Of a stretch of DNA of 8,058 bases, positions 1-5,875 are shown piece after piece. The notes beneath the pieces were generated by a model, which did no database searches, was not told the DNA's origin, and saw only the letters and a program-made list of their open reading frames with translations. Each line of letters begins with the position of its first letter. The stretch's first letter is position 1. This DNA comes from an uncultured Alphaproteobacteria bacterium (lineage in GTDB: Bacteria > Pseudomonadota > Alphaproteobacteria > Rhizobiales > Beijerinckiaceae): NCBI GenBank assembly GCA_937903315.1, contig CALCZO010000287.1:1-8058 (forward strand). Direction: 5' to 3'. The position numbers and the translations under genes were made by a program.

Positions 1-194
1 GGATCACGATCAAGCAACGGCCGGTGGCCCAGCCGCCCGCGCGTCCGGTGCCGCAGCCGCCCTCGCCCGATGACCGGGAAACCGCAAGCCGCATTGTCGC
101 CGGAATCACCTCCGATCCTCTGCGACTGGCCATGGAGCGTCTGGGCTCGACCGTTCTTGCCCGCACGCGCCATGCGGCACGACGCCCCGGATGA
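1..194 (+). CDS. DUF721/DciA-like protein, C-terminal fragment (5' end outside window)
   Basis: An open frame enters from the left edge (first whole codon at base 3) and ends at TGA 192-194, giving the last 63 residues. The fragment starts ITIKQRP, passes a Pro-rich linker (QPPARPVPQPP) and ends in a short helix-like part with LRLAMERLGSTVLA. That tail resembles the C-terminus of alphaproteobacterial DUF721 proteins, where a similar LR-AL-RLG motif follows a variable linker. DUF721 proteins are related to DciA, the loader of the replicative helicase DnaB in bacteria lacking DnaC/DnaI; that role is family knowledge. The position fits: in rhizobial relatives a DUF721 gene commonly precedes a DsbA-family gene and smc. 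The conserved N-terminal KH-like domain is not in view, so the call rests on a short tail plus context. Confidence 0.62.
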   Translation, partial: ITIKQRPVAQPPARPVPQPPSPDDRETASRIVAGITSDPLRLAMERLGSTVLARTRHAARRPG

Positions 195-214
195 CCGCTT
201 CGTGAGCGCAAGCC

Positions 215-226
215 GGTTGCGCAACC
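215..226. repeat. 12-bp perfect palindrome GGTTGCGCAACC upstream of the first dsbA-like gene
   Basis: GGTTGC (215-220) is followed directly by its reverse complement GCAACC (221-226) in the 93-base gap between the DciA-like gene and the first DsbA-family gene. It is flanked by a direct repeat AGCCGG (211-216 and 230-235). It could be a protein binding site or chance in GC-rich DNA. No good -35/-10 pair is visible beside it, so no operator role is claimed. Confidence 0.35.
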
Positions 227-287
227 TTCAGCCGGAGCCTATGTCGTTGAGGCGGCGGCACGGCCATCGTCAGGTTCTGGATGTATC

Positions 288-1007
288 ATGATTGCTTCTT
301 CTAACGCACCCGTCATCACCCGCCGGCTCGGCCTTGTGCTTGCCTTGGGCGCGCCTGTCGCTCTGGCCGGCTGCAACGATTCCGGCTCCAGCAAGGCCCC
401 TGCGCCGCCGGCGGCCACCAAGGCATCGCCGGGAACGGAGGCCACCGTCGATGTGGCCGAGCTGATGCGCGAGGGCGCGCTCAAGGATCAGGTGCTGGGC
501 AAAGCCGACGCGCCGGTCACCATCGTCGAATATGCCTCGATGACCTGCTCGCACTGCGCCGATTTCCATAACAACGGCATGCAGCACCTCAAGACCAAGT
601 ACATCGACGCCGGCAAGGTGCGTTACATCTTCCGCGAGTTCCCGCTCGATCCCTTGGCCTATGCCGCCTCGATGCTCGGGCGCTGCGCCGGCGAAGGCAA
701 GTTCTACCCGATGCTCGACCTGCTGTTCAAACAGCAGCGGACCTGGGCGTTCTCCGACAAGCCGGACGCCGCGCTGCTCGCCACCGTGCGTCAGGCGGGC
801 TTTACCGAGGACAGTTTCAACGCCTGCCTGCAGGATCAGGCCGCCTATGGCGCGTTGCAGAAGCAGCGCGAGCGGGCCTCGCAGATGTTCAAGGTGGATT
901 CGACGCCCTCGTTCTTCATCAACGGGCGGATCGAGCGCGGTGCGATGAGCGCCGAACATATTGACCGGGTGCTGGCGCTGCATCTCGATGCAGCGGCCAA
1001 GAAGTAG
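288..1007 (+). CDS. DsbA-family thiol:disulfide oxidoreductase, predicted lipoprotein (CSHC active site)
   Basis: The 239-residue product belongs to the thioredoxin-fold DsbA family, which makes disulfide bonds in envelope proteins. The N-terminus has Arg12-Arg13, a hydrophobic stretch, and a lipobox Leu26-Ala-Gly-Cys29, so signal peptidase II processing and lipid anchoring at Cys29 are predicted. A Ser/Pro/Ala linker to about residue 53 would tether the domain away from the membrane. The catalytic site is Cys87-Ser-His-Cys90, and the cis-proline loop is Ser205-Thr-Pro207. A second cysteine pair, Cys133 and Cys180, lies in the helical insertion; such a pair is described for alphaproteobacterial DsbA proteins. 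The +2 residue after Cys29 is Asn, so inner versus outer membrane sorting is open. No other in-frame start exists upstream; the ribosome site is weak (AGG at 272-274). The next gene is a paralogue 28 bases downstream. Oxidase, isomerase or dedicated-substrate roles cannot be told apart. Confidence 0.9.
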   Translation: MIASSNAPVITRRLGLVLALGAPVALAGCNDSGSSKAPAPPAATKASPGTEATVDVAELMREGALKDQVLGKADAPVTIVEYASMTCSHCADFHNNGMQHLKTKYIDAGKVRYIFREFPLDPLAYAASMLGRCAGEGKFYPMLDLLFKQQRTWAFSDKPDAALLATVRQAGFTEDSFNACLQDQAAYGALQKQRERASQMFKVDSTPSFFINGRIERGAMSAEHIDRVLALHLDAAAKK

Positions 1008-1021
1008 CACGCTGGCGACGC

Positions 1022-1029
1022 GGGGGGAG
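1022..1029 (+). promoter_or_regulatory. Ribosome binding site fixing the start of the second dsbA-like gene
   Basis: GGGGGGAG at 1022-1029 lies six bases before ATG 1036. It decides the start: the same frame stays open to an ATG at 961, but that would begin inside the preceding gene and put about 25 extra residues before an evident signal peptide. Confidence 0.65.
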
Positions 1030-1035
1030 CGGCAG

Positions 1036-1704
1036 ATGAGGCGGTTTTTGACATGGGCCGTGGTTGCATTCGGGCTTGGTCTGGCCCTGCCGGCGTCGGC
1101 CCAGCAGGCCGCCCCGGCCGCTCCGAAAGCCGAGGCCAACAAGGATGCGCCGGTTGCGACCGATGCGCTGCACGCGCCCGGCCCGATCCACGAGAACGTG
1201 CTCGGCAAGGCGGATGCGCCGGTCACCATCGTCGAATACGCCTCGCTGACCTGCCCGCATTGCGCGACCTTTCATCTGAAAACCCTGCCGGCGGTGAAGA
1301 CGGAGTTCATCGATACCGGCAAGGCGCGGTTGATCTTCCGGGATTTTCCGTTCGATGGCGTGGCGATGGCCGCCACCATGCTCGCCCGCTGTGCCGCGCC
1401 GGAAAAGTTCTTCCCGATCATGGACGTCCTGTTCCAGCGGCAGGCCGACTGGGCGTTCGTCAAGGATCCCGAAGCCGCGCTGATCGCGATCGGCAAGGAG
1501 CAGGGTTTCTCACAGGAAAAGTTCGACGCCTGCTTGCAAAATCAGGCAGTCTATGACGGCGTTCTGGCCGTGCGCCAGAAGGCTTACGAGGTGTTCAAGG
1601 TTGATTCAACTCCGACCGTGTTCATCAACGGAGAGCCATATCGCGGCGTGCTGACGGCCGAACAGATGGCGATCCATATCAACCGCCACCTCGCCGGCAA
1701 GTGA
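1036..1704 (+). CDS. dsbA: DsbA-family thiol:disulfide oxidoreductase, predicted soluble periplasmic (CPHC active site)
   Basis: From ATG 1036 the protein is 222 residues and begins with a classical signal peptide: Arg2-Arg3, hydrophobic core, and Ala20-Ser-Ala22 before Gln-Gln, so signal peptidase I should cut after residue 22. A low-complexity Ala/Pro/Lys linker leads to the thioredoxin fold. The active site Cys73-Pro-His-Cys76 is the canonical DsbA motif; cis-Pro is Pro193 in Ser-Thr-Pro-Thr. A second pair, Cys119 and Cys166, matches the pair in the upstream paralogue. The proteins align along their whole mature length (LGKADAPVTIVEYAS, FKVDSTP and FING are shared), so this is a tandem duplication. 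The likely role is oxidation of exported protein thiols with reoxidation by a DsbB, which is not in the window. It probably shares a transcript with its neighbours. The gene symbol reflects family and motif; orthology to E. coli dsbA is not shown. Confidence 0.9.
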   Translation: MRRFLTWAVVAFGLGLALPASAQQAAPAAPKAEANKDAPVATDALHAPGPIHENVLGKADAPVTIVEYASLTCPHCATFHLKTLPAVKTEFIDTGKARLIFRDFPFDGVAMAATMLARCAAPEKFFPIMDVLFQRQADWAFVKDPEAALIAIGKEQGFSQEKFDACLQNQAVYDGVLAVRQKAYEVFKVDSTPTVFINGEPYRGVLTAEQMAIHINRHLAGK

Positions 1705-1729
1705 CCGGGGCAGACCAGTGATCATGGCC

Positions 1730-1755
1730 GTCCGGCGTCGCCGGGCGGGCCGGAC
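1730..1755 (+). repeat. Inverted repeat in the dsbA-smc gap
   Basis: GTCCGGC (1730-1736) and GCCGGAC (1749-1755) can pair as a 7-bp GC-rich stem with a 12-base loop, ending 17 bases before the smc start. No T-run follows, so it does not look like an intrinsic terminator. It might dampen smc translation or be a chance product of base composition. Confidence 0.35.
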
Positions 1756-1772
1756 AGACCGGGGCGTTTGGC

Positions 1773-4700
1773 GTGAAGTTCGTTTCCCTGCGCATCCTCG
1801 GGTTCAAGACCTTCGTCGATCCGGCCGAGATGGTGATCGCGCCGGGGCTGACCGGCGTTGTCGGCCCCAACGGCTGTGGCAAGTCCAACCTCGTCGAGGC
1901 GCTGCGCTGGGTGATGGGGGAAACCTCGCACAAGTCGATGCGCGGTTCGGGCATGGACGATGTCATCTTCTCCGGCTCGACCCAGCGGCCCGCGCGCAAC
2001 CACGCCGAGGTGCTGCTGAGGATCGACAATGCGACGCATGACGCCCCCGCCGCCTTCAATGATGCCGATCTGATCGATGTCTCGCGCCGGATCGAGCGGG
2101 AAGCCGGTTCGACCTATCGCATCAACGGGCGCGAGGTCAGGGCGCGCGACGTCCAGCTGCTGTTCGCCGACGCCGCCAGCGGCGCGCGGTCGCCGTCGAT
2201 GGTGCGGCAGGGACAGATCAGCGAGATCATCGCGGCAAGGCCACAGGCCCGACGCCGGATTCTCGAAGATGCCGCCGGCGTCGCCGGGCTGCATGCGCGG
2301 CGGCACGATGCCGAACTGAAGCTGAAGGCGGCCGAGGATAATCTCGTCCGCGTCACCGATGTGCTGAGCCATATCATCGGGCAGATCGATGCGCTGAAAC
2401 GGCAGGCACGGCAGGCAGAACGCTACCGTGCGCTGGCCCATGACATCCGCAAGGCCGAGGCGACCGCGCTGCATATCGCCTGGACCAGCGCCGGCGCGGA
2501 CGCTGCCGCGCTCGCCCGGCAACTCGATCTCGACACCCGCGCCGTCGCCGAGACGATGGCCGTGCAGGGACAGGCCGAACGCGACAGGGCCGTGGCCGAG
2601 GTCGCCATCGCGCCGCTGCGCACCGGCGAGGCCAAAGCCAGCGAGGCGCTGCAACGGCTGCTGATTGCCCGCGAGGCGCTGGAGGGCGAGGAAAAGCGGG
2701 CGAAATCCCGGATCGAGGATCTGCATCGCCGGCTGGCCGATCTTGACCGCGACGCCGAGCGCGCCCGGCAACTTGGCACGGATGCCGAGGCCGCGCTCGC
2801 CCGGCTGGCCGAAGAAGCGGGAGAGCTTGCCGGCAATGCCGACCAGGCAGCGGAAGAAGCGGTCGCGACACAACGCCTCGCCGCGGCGGAGGCTGACGTT
2901 GCGGCAGCAGAACGGGCGCTGGAAGCCCTCACCATCCGCCTCGCCGAGGCGGGTGCCGGACGCACCGCCGCCGAGCGGGCGCTGGCCGATGCCGCGACAC
3001 GGCTGACGCGCATCGCCGCGCTCAGGGACGAGGCCCTGCGCCAGCAGGCCGCTCTTGCCGCGCGCCAGTCGGCCCTCAGCGATCTCGACACACTGCGCGC
3101 GGCGATCACCACAACCGCGCGGGCGCTGGAACAGGCGGACAGCGCAGCACAGGGCGCGGAACGCGACCTTGCTGCCGCCCGCGAGGCCGAGGCCAGACTT
3201 CGCCCCGTTCTGCAGGATGCTGAGCGGGCGCGCGAGCGGTTCGAGGCCGAGGCGCGGACCATCGCCAAGCTGTTTTCGGGCGGAGCATCCGACCGCTGGC
3301 CACAGGTGCTCGATGCCCTCACCGTTGCGAAAGGCTACGAGGTCGCGCTCGGCGCCGCGTTGGGCGAGGATGTCCACGCCTCGACCGACACCAAGGCACC
3401 GGCCCATTGGACAACGACAGCGCCGCAGGAGGCCGATCCCGCCCTGCCCGAGGGCGTGCCGGCGCTCGCCGGCCATGTCACCGCGCCGCCGGCGCTGGCG
3501 CGACGACTGGCCCAGATCGGCCTCGTGACGCGCACGGACGGTGCGCGTCTTGCCGCGATGCTGGCGCCGGGACAACGGCTCGTCTCACTCGAAGGCGACC
3601 TCTGGCGCTGGGACGGGCTGACGACAGCCGCCGAAGCGCCCTCTCCCGCCGCTCGCCGGCTGGCCGAACGCAACCGGCTGGCCGAAGTGGAAGCCGCCGC
3701 CCGCGCCGCAACCGGGACGCGAGACCGGCTGCGCGGCGAGATCGACGCCGCAGGGCGTGTCGTCCGCACGGCAGGTGAGGCCGAGGCTGCCGCCCGCCTC
3801 AGGGTGCGCGAGGCGCGGCGGGCGTTCGATTCGGCCCGCGACGCCGTCACGCTTGCCGAGCGGCAGGCGGCCGAGATCGCCACACGCCTCAGCCAGATTG
3901 CCGAGGCCATCGACCGGCTGGCGCGGGAGGACAGCGAAACGCGCGACGCACATGACCGGGCAACGGCCGATCTTGCCGCCGCCGCCGACACCGCATCGCT
4001 GGCCGCCTCCGTGGCCGGCCAGCGCGCGGCAACGGCCGATGCCCGCGCCCGCGCCGCCGAGGCCCGCGCCGCTTTGCAGGGCCTGCAACGCGAGCGGGCG
4101 CTGCGGGATCGCCGGATGGCTGCCATCGCCACCGAAACGGCCGCATGGCACACCCGGCAGGCGGGCACCGCCGGGCAGATTCGGGAGATCCTCGCCCGCC
4201 GGGGCACGCTCGAAGCGGAGTTGCGGCAGGCCGAGGAGACGCCGGATCAGGTGTTCCAGCGCCGACGGGTGATCGATCGGGAGATCGAAGATGCCGAAGG
4301 CACGCGCAAGATCGCTGCCGATGCGCGCGCACAGGGCGAGACAGCGCTCGCCGCATTCGACCGGGCCGCGCGCGATGCCTTTGCGGCGCTGTCTGCCGCG
4401 CGGGAAACGCGCGCCGGCACGCAGGCCCGGCACGAGGCCGCGCTCGAACGGATCGGCACCCTCGCCCGCGAGATCGAGGACGCCATGGAGGTCGCGCCCG
4501 ACGGGCTCGCCGCACTGACCGGCCTTGCCGCCGGCCAGCCGCTGCCCGAAACTCGGGACAACGACGCCCGGCTTGCCGACCTCAGGAAGGAGCGCGAGCG
4601 GCTCGGTGCCGTCAACCTCAGAGCCGAGGACGAACTCACCGACGTCGAGGCGACGCGCGCAGGCCTGGCGCGCGAGCATGCCGAACTGACCGAAGCGATC

Positions 4701-5228
4701 CGCCGCCTCCGTCGCGGCATCGAAAGCCTCAACGCCGAGGGTCGCCACCGGCTCAATGCCGCGTTCGCGCTCGTCAACGGCCATTTCCAGATGTTGTTCA
4801 GCCGGCTGTTCGGCGGCGGCACGGCGGAACTTCAGCTGATCGAATCAGACGATCCGCTCGAAGCGGGGCTTGAAATCCTGGCCCACCCGCCGGGCAAGAA
4901 ACCGCAGGTGCTGACGCTGCTGTCGGGCGGCGAACAGGCGCTGACCGCCACGGCGCTGATTTTCGCAGTGTTCCTGACCAATCCCTCGCCGGTTTGTGTG
5001 CTCGACGAGGTCGATGCCCCGCTCGATGACGCCAACGTCGACCGGCTCTGCGGCCTGCTGGCCGACATGGCGCGCGACACAGCGACACGGTTCATCGTCA
5101 TTACCCACAATCCGATCACGATGGCGCGGATGGATCGTCTGTTCGGCGTCACGATGGCGGAAAAAGGCATCAGCCAACTGGTCTCGGTCGATCTCAAGGC
5201 CGCCGAACGACTGGCGGATGCGGGCTGA
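1773..5228 (+). CDS. smc: Chromosome segregation protein SMC
   Basis: A complete 1151-residue SMC ATPase, the usual length in alphaproteobacteria. It works as a dimer with the kleisin ScpA and ScpB (not in this window) to compact and separate sister chromosomes. The N-terminal head shows FKTFVDP, Walker A Gly-Pro-Asn-Gly-Cys-Gly-Lys37-Ser38, the arginine-finger-like Arg57 and a Q-loop (Arg145-Gln-Gly-Gln148). Long Ala/Arg/Glu-rich coiled-coil arms run at about 165-515 and 620-1010. Between them is a compact hinge, from Gly521-Tyr-Glu523 to Leu606-Glu-Gly-Asp-Leu-Trp611. The C-terminal head has the ABC signature Leu1050-Ser-Gly-Gly-Glu-Gln1055, Walker B with Asp1078-Glu1079, a D-loop, and His1112 in ITHNP. 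The start is GTG, with GGGGCG at 1761-1766 as ribosome site; a start here leaves the usual MKF-LR-LGFK N-terminus. No frameshift or missing catalytic residue is seen. It closes the dciA-dsbA-dsbA block. Confidence 0.98.
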   Translation: MKFVSLRILGFKTFVDPAEMVIAPGLTGVVGPNGCGKSNLVEALRWVMGETSHKSMRGSGMDDVIFSGSTQRPARNHAEVLLRIDNATHDAPAAFNDADLIDVSRRIEREAGSTYRINGREVRARDVQLLFADAASGARSPSMVRQGQISEIIAARPQARRRILEDAAGVAGLHARRHDAELKLKAAEDNLVRVTDVLSHIIGQIDALKRQARQAERYRALAHDIRKAEATALHIAWTSAGADAAALARQLDLDTRAVAETMAVQGQAERDRAVAEVAIAPLRTGEAKASEALQRLLIAREALEGEEKRAKSRIEDLHRRLADLDRDAERARQLGTDAEAALARLAEEAGELAGNADQAAEEAVATQRLAAAEADVAAAERALEALTIRLAEAGAGRTAAERALADAATRLTRIAALRDEALRQQAALAARQSALSDLDTLRAAITTTARALEQADSAAQGAERDLAAAREAEARLRPVLQDAERARERFEAEARTIAKLFSGGASDRWPQVLDALTVAKGYEVALGAALGEDVHASTDTKAPAHWTTTAPQEADPALPEGVPALAGHVTAPPALARRLAQIGLVTRTDGARLAAMLAPGQRLVSLEGDLWRWDGLTTAAEAPSPAARRLAERNRLAEVEAAARAATGTRDRLRGEIDAAGRVVRTAGEAEAAARLRVREARRAFDSARDAVTLAERQAAEIATRLSQIAEAIDRLAREDSETRDAHDRATADLAAAADTASLAASVAGQRAATADARARAAEARAALQGLQRERALRDRRMAAIATETAAWHTRQAGTAGQIREILARRGTLEAELRQAEETPDQVFQRRRVIDREIEDAEGTRKIAADARAQGETALAAFDRAARDAFAALSAARETRAGTQARHEAALERIGTLAREIEDAMEVAPDGLAALTGLAAGQPLPETRDNDARLADLRKERERLGAVNLRAEDELTDVEATRAGLAREHAELTEAIRRLRRGIESLNAEGRHRLNAAFALVNGHFQMLFSRLFGGGTAELQLIESDDPLEAGLEILAHPPGKKPQVLTLLSGGEQALTATALIFAVFLTNPSPVCVLDEVDAPLDDANVDRLCGLLADMARDTATRFIVITHNPITMARMDRLFGVTMAEKGISQLVSVDLKAAERLADAG

Positions 5229-5272
5229 CACGCTTGCCTGTGCCAAAACGCCGGCGCGCTCTGCGGCAATGC

Positions 5273-5311
5273 GGCAACATTGGTCTAATGCCATAATTTT
5301 TTATTATTTTT
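5273..5311 (+). terminator. Weak possible intrinsic terminator after smc
   Basis: GGC and ATT (5273-5275, 5279-5281) can pair with AATGCC (5287-5292) around a 3-base bulge and 5-base loop; T-rich sequence follows from 5297 to 5311. An alternative stem is CAATG 5267-5271 with CATTG 5278-5282. Both stems are weak, so this may terminate smc only partly. The T-tracts may instead belong to the promoter upstream region. Confidence 0.3.
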
Positions 5312-5330
5312 CAATAGCTTGAACATATTG
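5293..5330 (+). promoter_or_regulatory. AT-rich patch, possible UP element for the atp promoter
   Basis: This short block is almost free of G and C, with ATAAT (5293-5297), five T, then ATTAT (5303-5307) as an inverted repeat, in DNA that is otherwise strongly GC-rich. It lies about 9 to 46 bases upstream of the -35 box, where an UP element for the RNA polymerase alpha C-terminal domain or a bending protein would act. It also contains TATTAT (5302-5307), which could be the -10 of a second weaker promoter with TTGGTC (5280-5285). Confidence 0.4.
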
Positions 5331-5338
5331 CAGCGCGC

Positions 5339-5367
5339 TTGACACCGGCAAGGGCCGCACATATGGT
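5339..5367 (+). promoter_or_regulatory. Sigma-70-type promoter of the atpI-B-E-F2-F operon
   Basis: A consensus -35 box TTGACA (5339-5344) is followed by a 17-base spacer and a -10 box TATGGT (5362-5367, four of six consensus positions). Transcription would start near 5374, leaving a leader of about 100 bases before atpI. This is the best promoter match I saw in the window, and it lies at the start of the ATP synthase genes as expected. Only sequence match and position support it. Confidence 0.7.
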
Positions 5368-5370
5368 GCG
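5356..5370. promoter_or_regulatory. Dyad overlapping the -10 box, possible operator
   Basis: CGCAC (5356-5360) and GTGCG (5366-5370) are perfect inverted arms around ATATG and cover the -10 hexamer. A repressor bound here would block RNA polymerase. The arms are only 5 bases, so chance is a real alternative; I recognise no known operator. Confidence 0.25.
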
Positions 5371-5433
5371 CGCGATTTCAAGGGGTTGGATTTCCTGTCC
5401 TGTCGCTTGCCGCATTGACGGTTTCGATGCTTG

Positions 5434-5448
5434 CCGATGCATCATCGG
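5434..5448 (+). repeat. Short hairpin in the atpI leader
   Basis: CCGATG (5434-5439) and CATCGG (5443-5448) form a perfect 6-bp stem with a 3-base loop in the predicted mRNA leader, 24 bases before the atpI start. It also covers the alternative ATG at 5437. It may shape translation of atpI; no function is shown. Confidence 0.35.
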
Positions 5449-5472
5449 GCAGACTTCGGGAAAGTGGGCACC

Positions 5473-5832
5473 ATGGCCGCGGACAAGAATGACGACCCTG
5501 TCGACGACGAGGCGCTGAAGCGGCGGCTCGGTGAACTGACAAAAGCGCTTGACGGGAAGCGTCAGGAGACCGAAGAGACCGCGCGGGCGAGCCGGAAAGG
5601 TTCGAACGAGGGAATCGGCAAGGCCATGGGCACCGGCTTTCGGGTCGCGTCCGAACTGGCGGCGGCGATTATGGTCGGCGGGCTTCTGGGCTGGCAGATC
5701 GACAAGTGGGCGGGCACTGACCCGTGGTTTTTGCTGGTGTTCCTGATGCTCGGTATCGTGACCGGGTTCTGGAACGTCTACAAGCTGGCGGCGCGTCCCA
5801 CCGGGGATGGCGACCGGCAGGACAAGGTTTAA
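5473..5832 (+). CDS. atpI: ATP synthase protein I (AtpI/AtpZ family)
   Basis: A 119-residue membrane protein and the first gene of the F0 operon, where AtpI normally sits. The family helps assemble the c-ring and may act in Mg2+ handling; it is not a fixed part of the enzyme. The first 50 or so residues are charged and cytosolic, ending in a Gly-rich turn. Two membrane helices follow, about residues 58-77 and 85-104, joined by Asp77-Lys-Trp-Ala-Gly-Thr-Asp-Pro-Trp. That GWQIDKW-GT-PW pattern is typical of the family. The frame is open to TTG 5431 and ATG 5437, but those add residues with no family likeness (MHHRADFGKVGT) and lack a ribosome site. ATG 5473 gives the usual MA-D-rich start, though its own ribosome site (GGGAAAG, 5458-5464) is modest. 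atpB follows after 43 bases. Confidence 0.9.
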   Translation: MAADKNDDPVDDEALKRRLGELTKALDGKRQETEETARASRKGSNEGIGKAMGTGFRVASELAAAIMVGGLLGWQIDKWAGTDPWFLLVFLMLGIVTGFWNVYKLAARPTGDGDRQDKV

Positions 5833-5875
5833 GGCGTCGCTTGATCGCGGCGGTATGAAAGTCGAGGGCTGAATC

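Noticed and set aside
70..291. Small plus-strand open frame between the DciA-like and dsbA-like genes
   Set aside because: It overlaps the DciA-like 3' end in another frame and the first bases of the next gene, and has no recognisable protein features.
961..1035. Longer start for the second dsbA-like gene
   Set aside because: It begins inside the preceding gene, has no good ribosome site, and would bury the signal peptide that starts at 1036.
1722..3575. Long minus-strand open frame (617 codons) opposite smc
   Set aside because: It runs antisense to a complete SMC gene with clear motifs. Its translation is Arg/Gly/Leu-rich without domain likeness; long antisense frames are common in GC-rich DNA.
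3585..4784. Minus-strand open frame (399 codons) opposite the smc C-terminal half
   Set aside because: Same reason: a compositional shadow of the coiled-coil coding sequence, with no ribosome site or family motif.
5280..5307. Second promoter TTGGTC/TATTAT
   Set aside because: The -10 is good but the -35 is poor and the match lies in an AT-rich run where such boxes arise freely; kept only as a note under the AT-rich patch.
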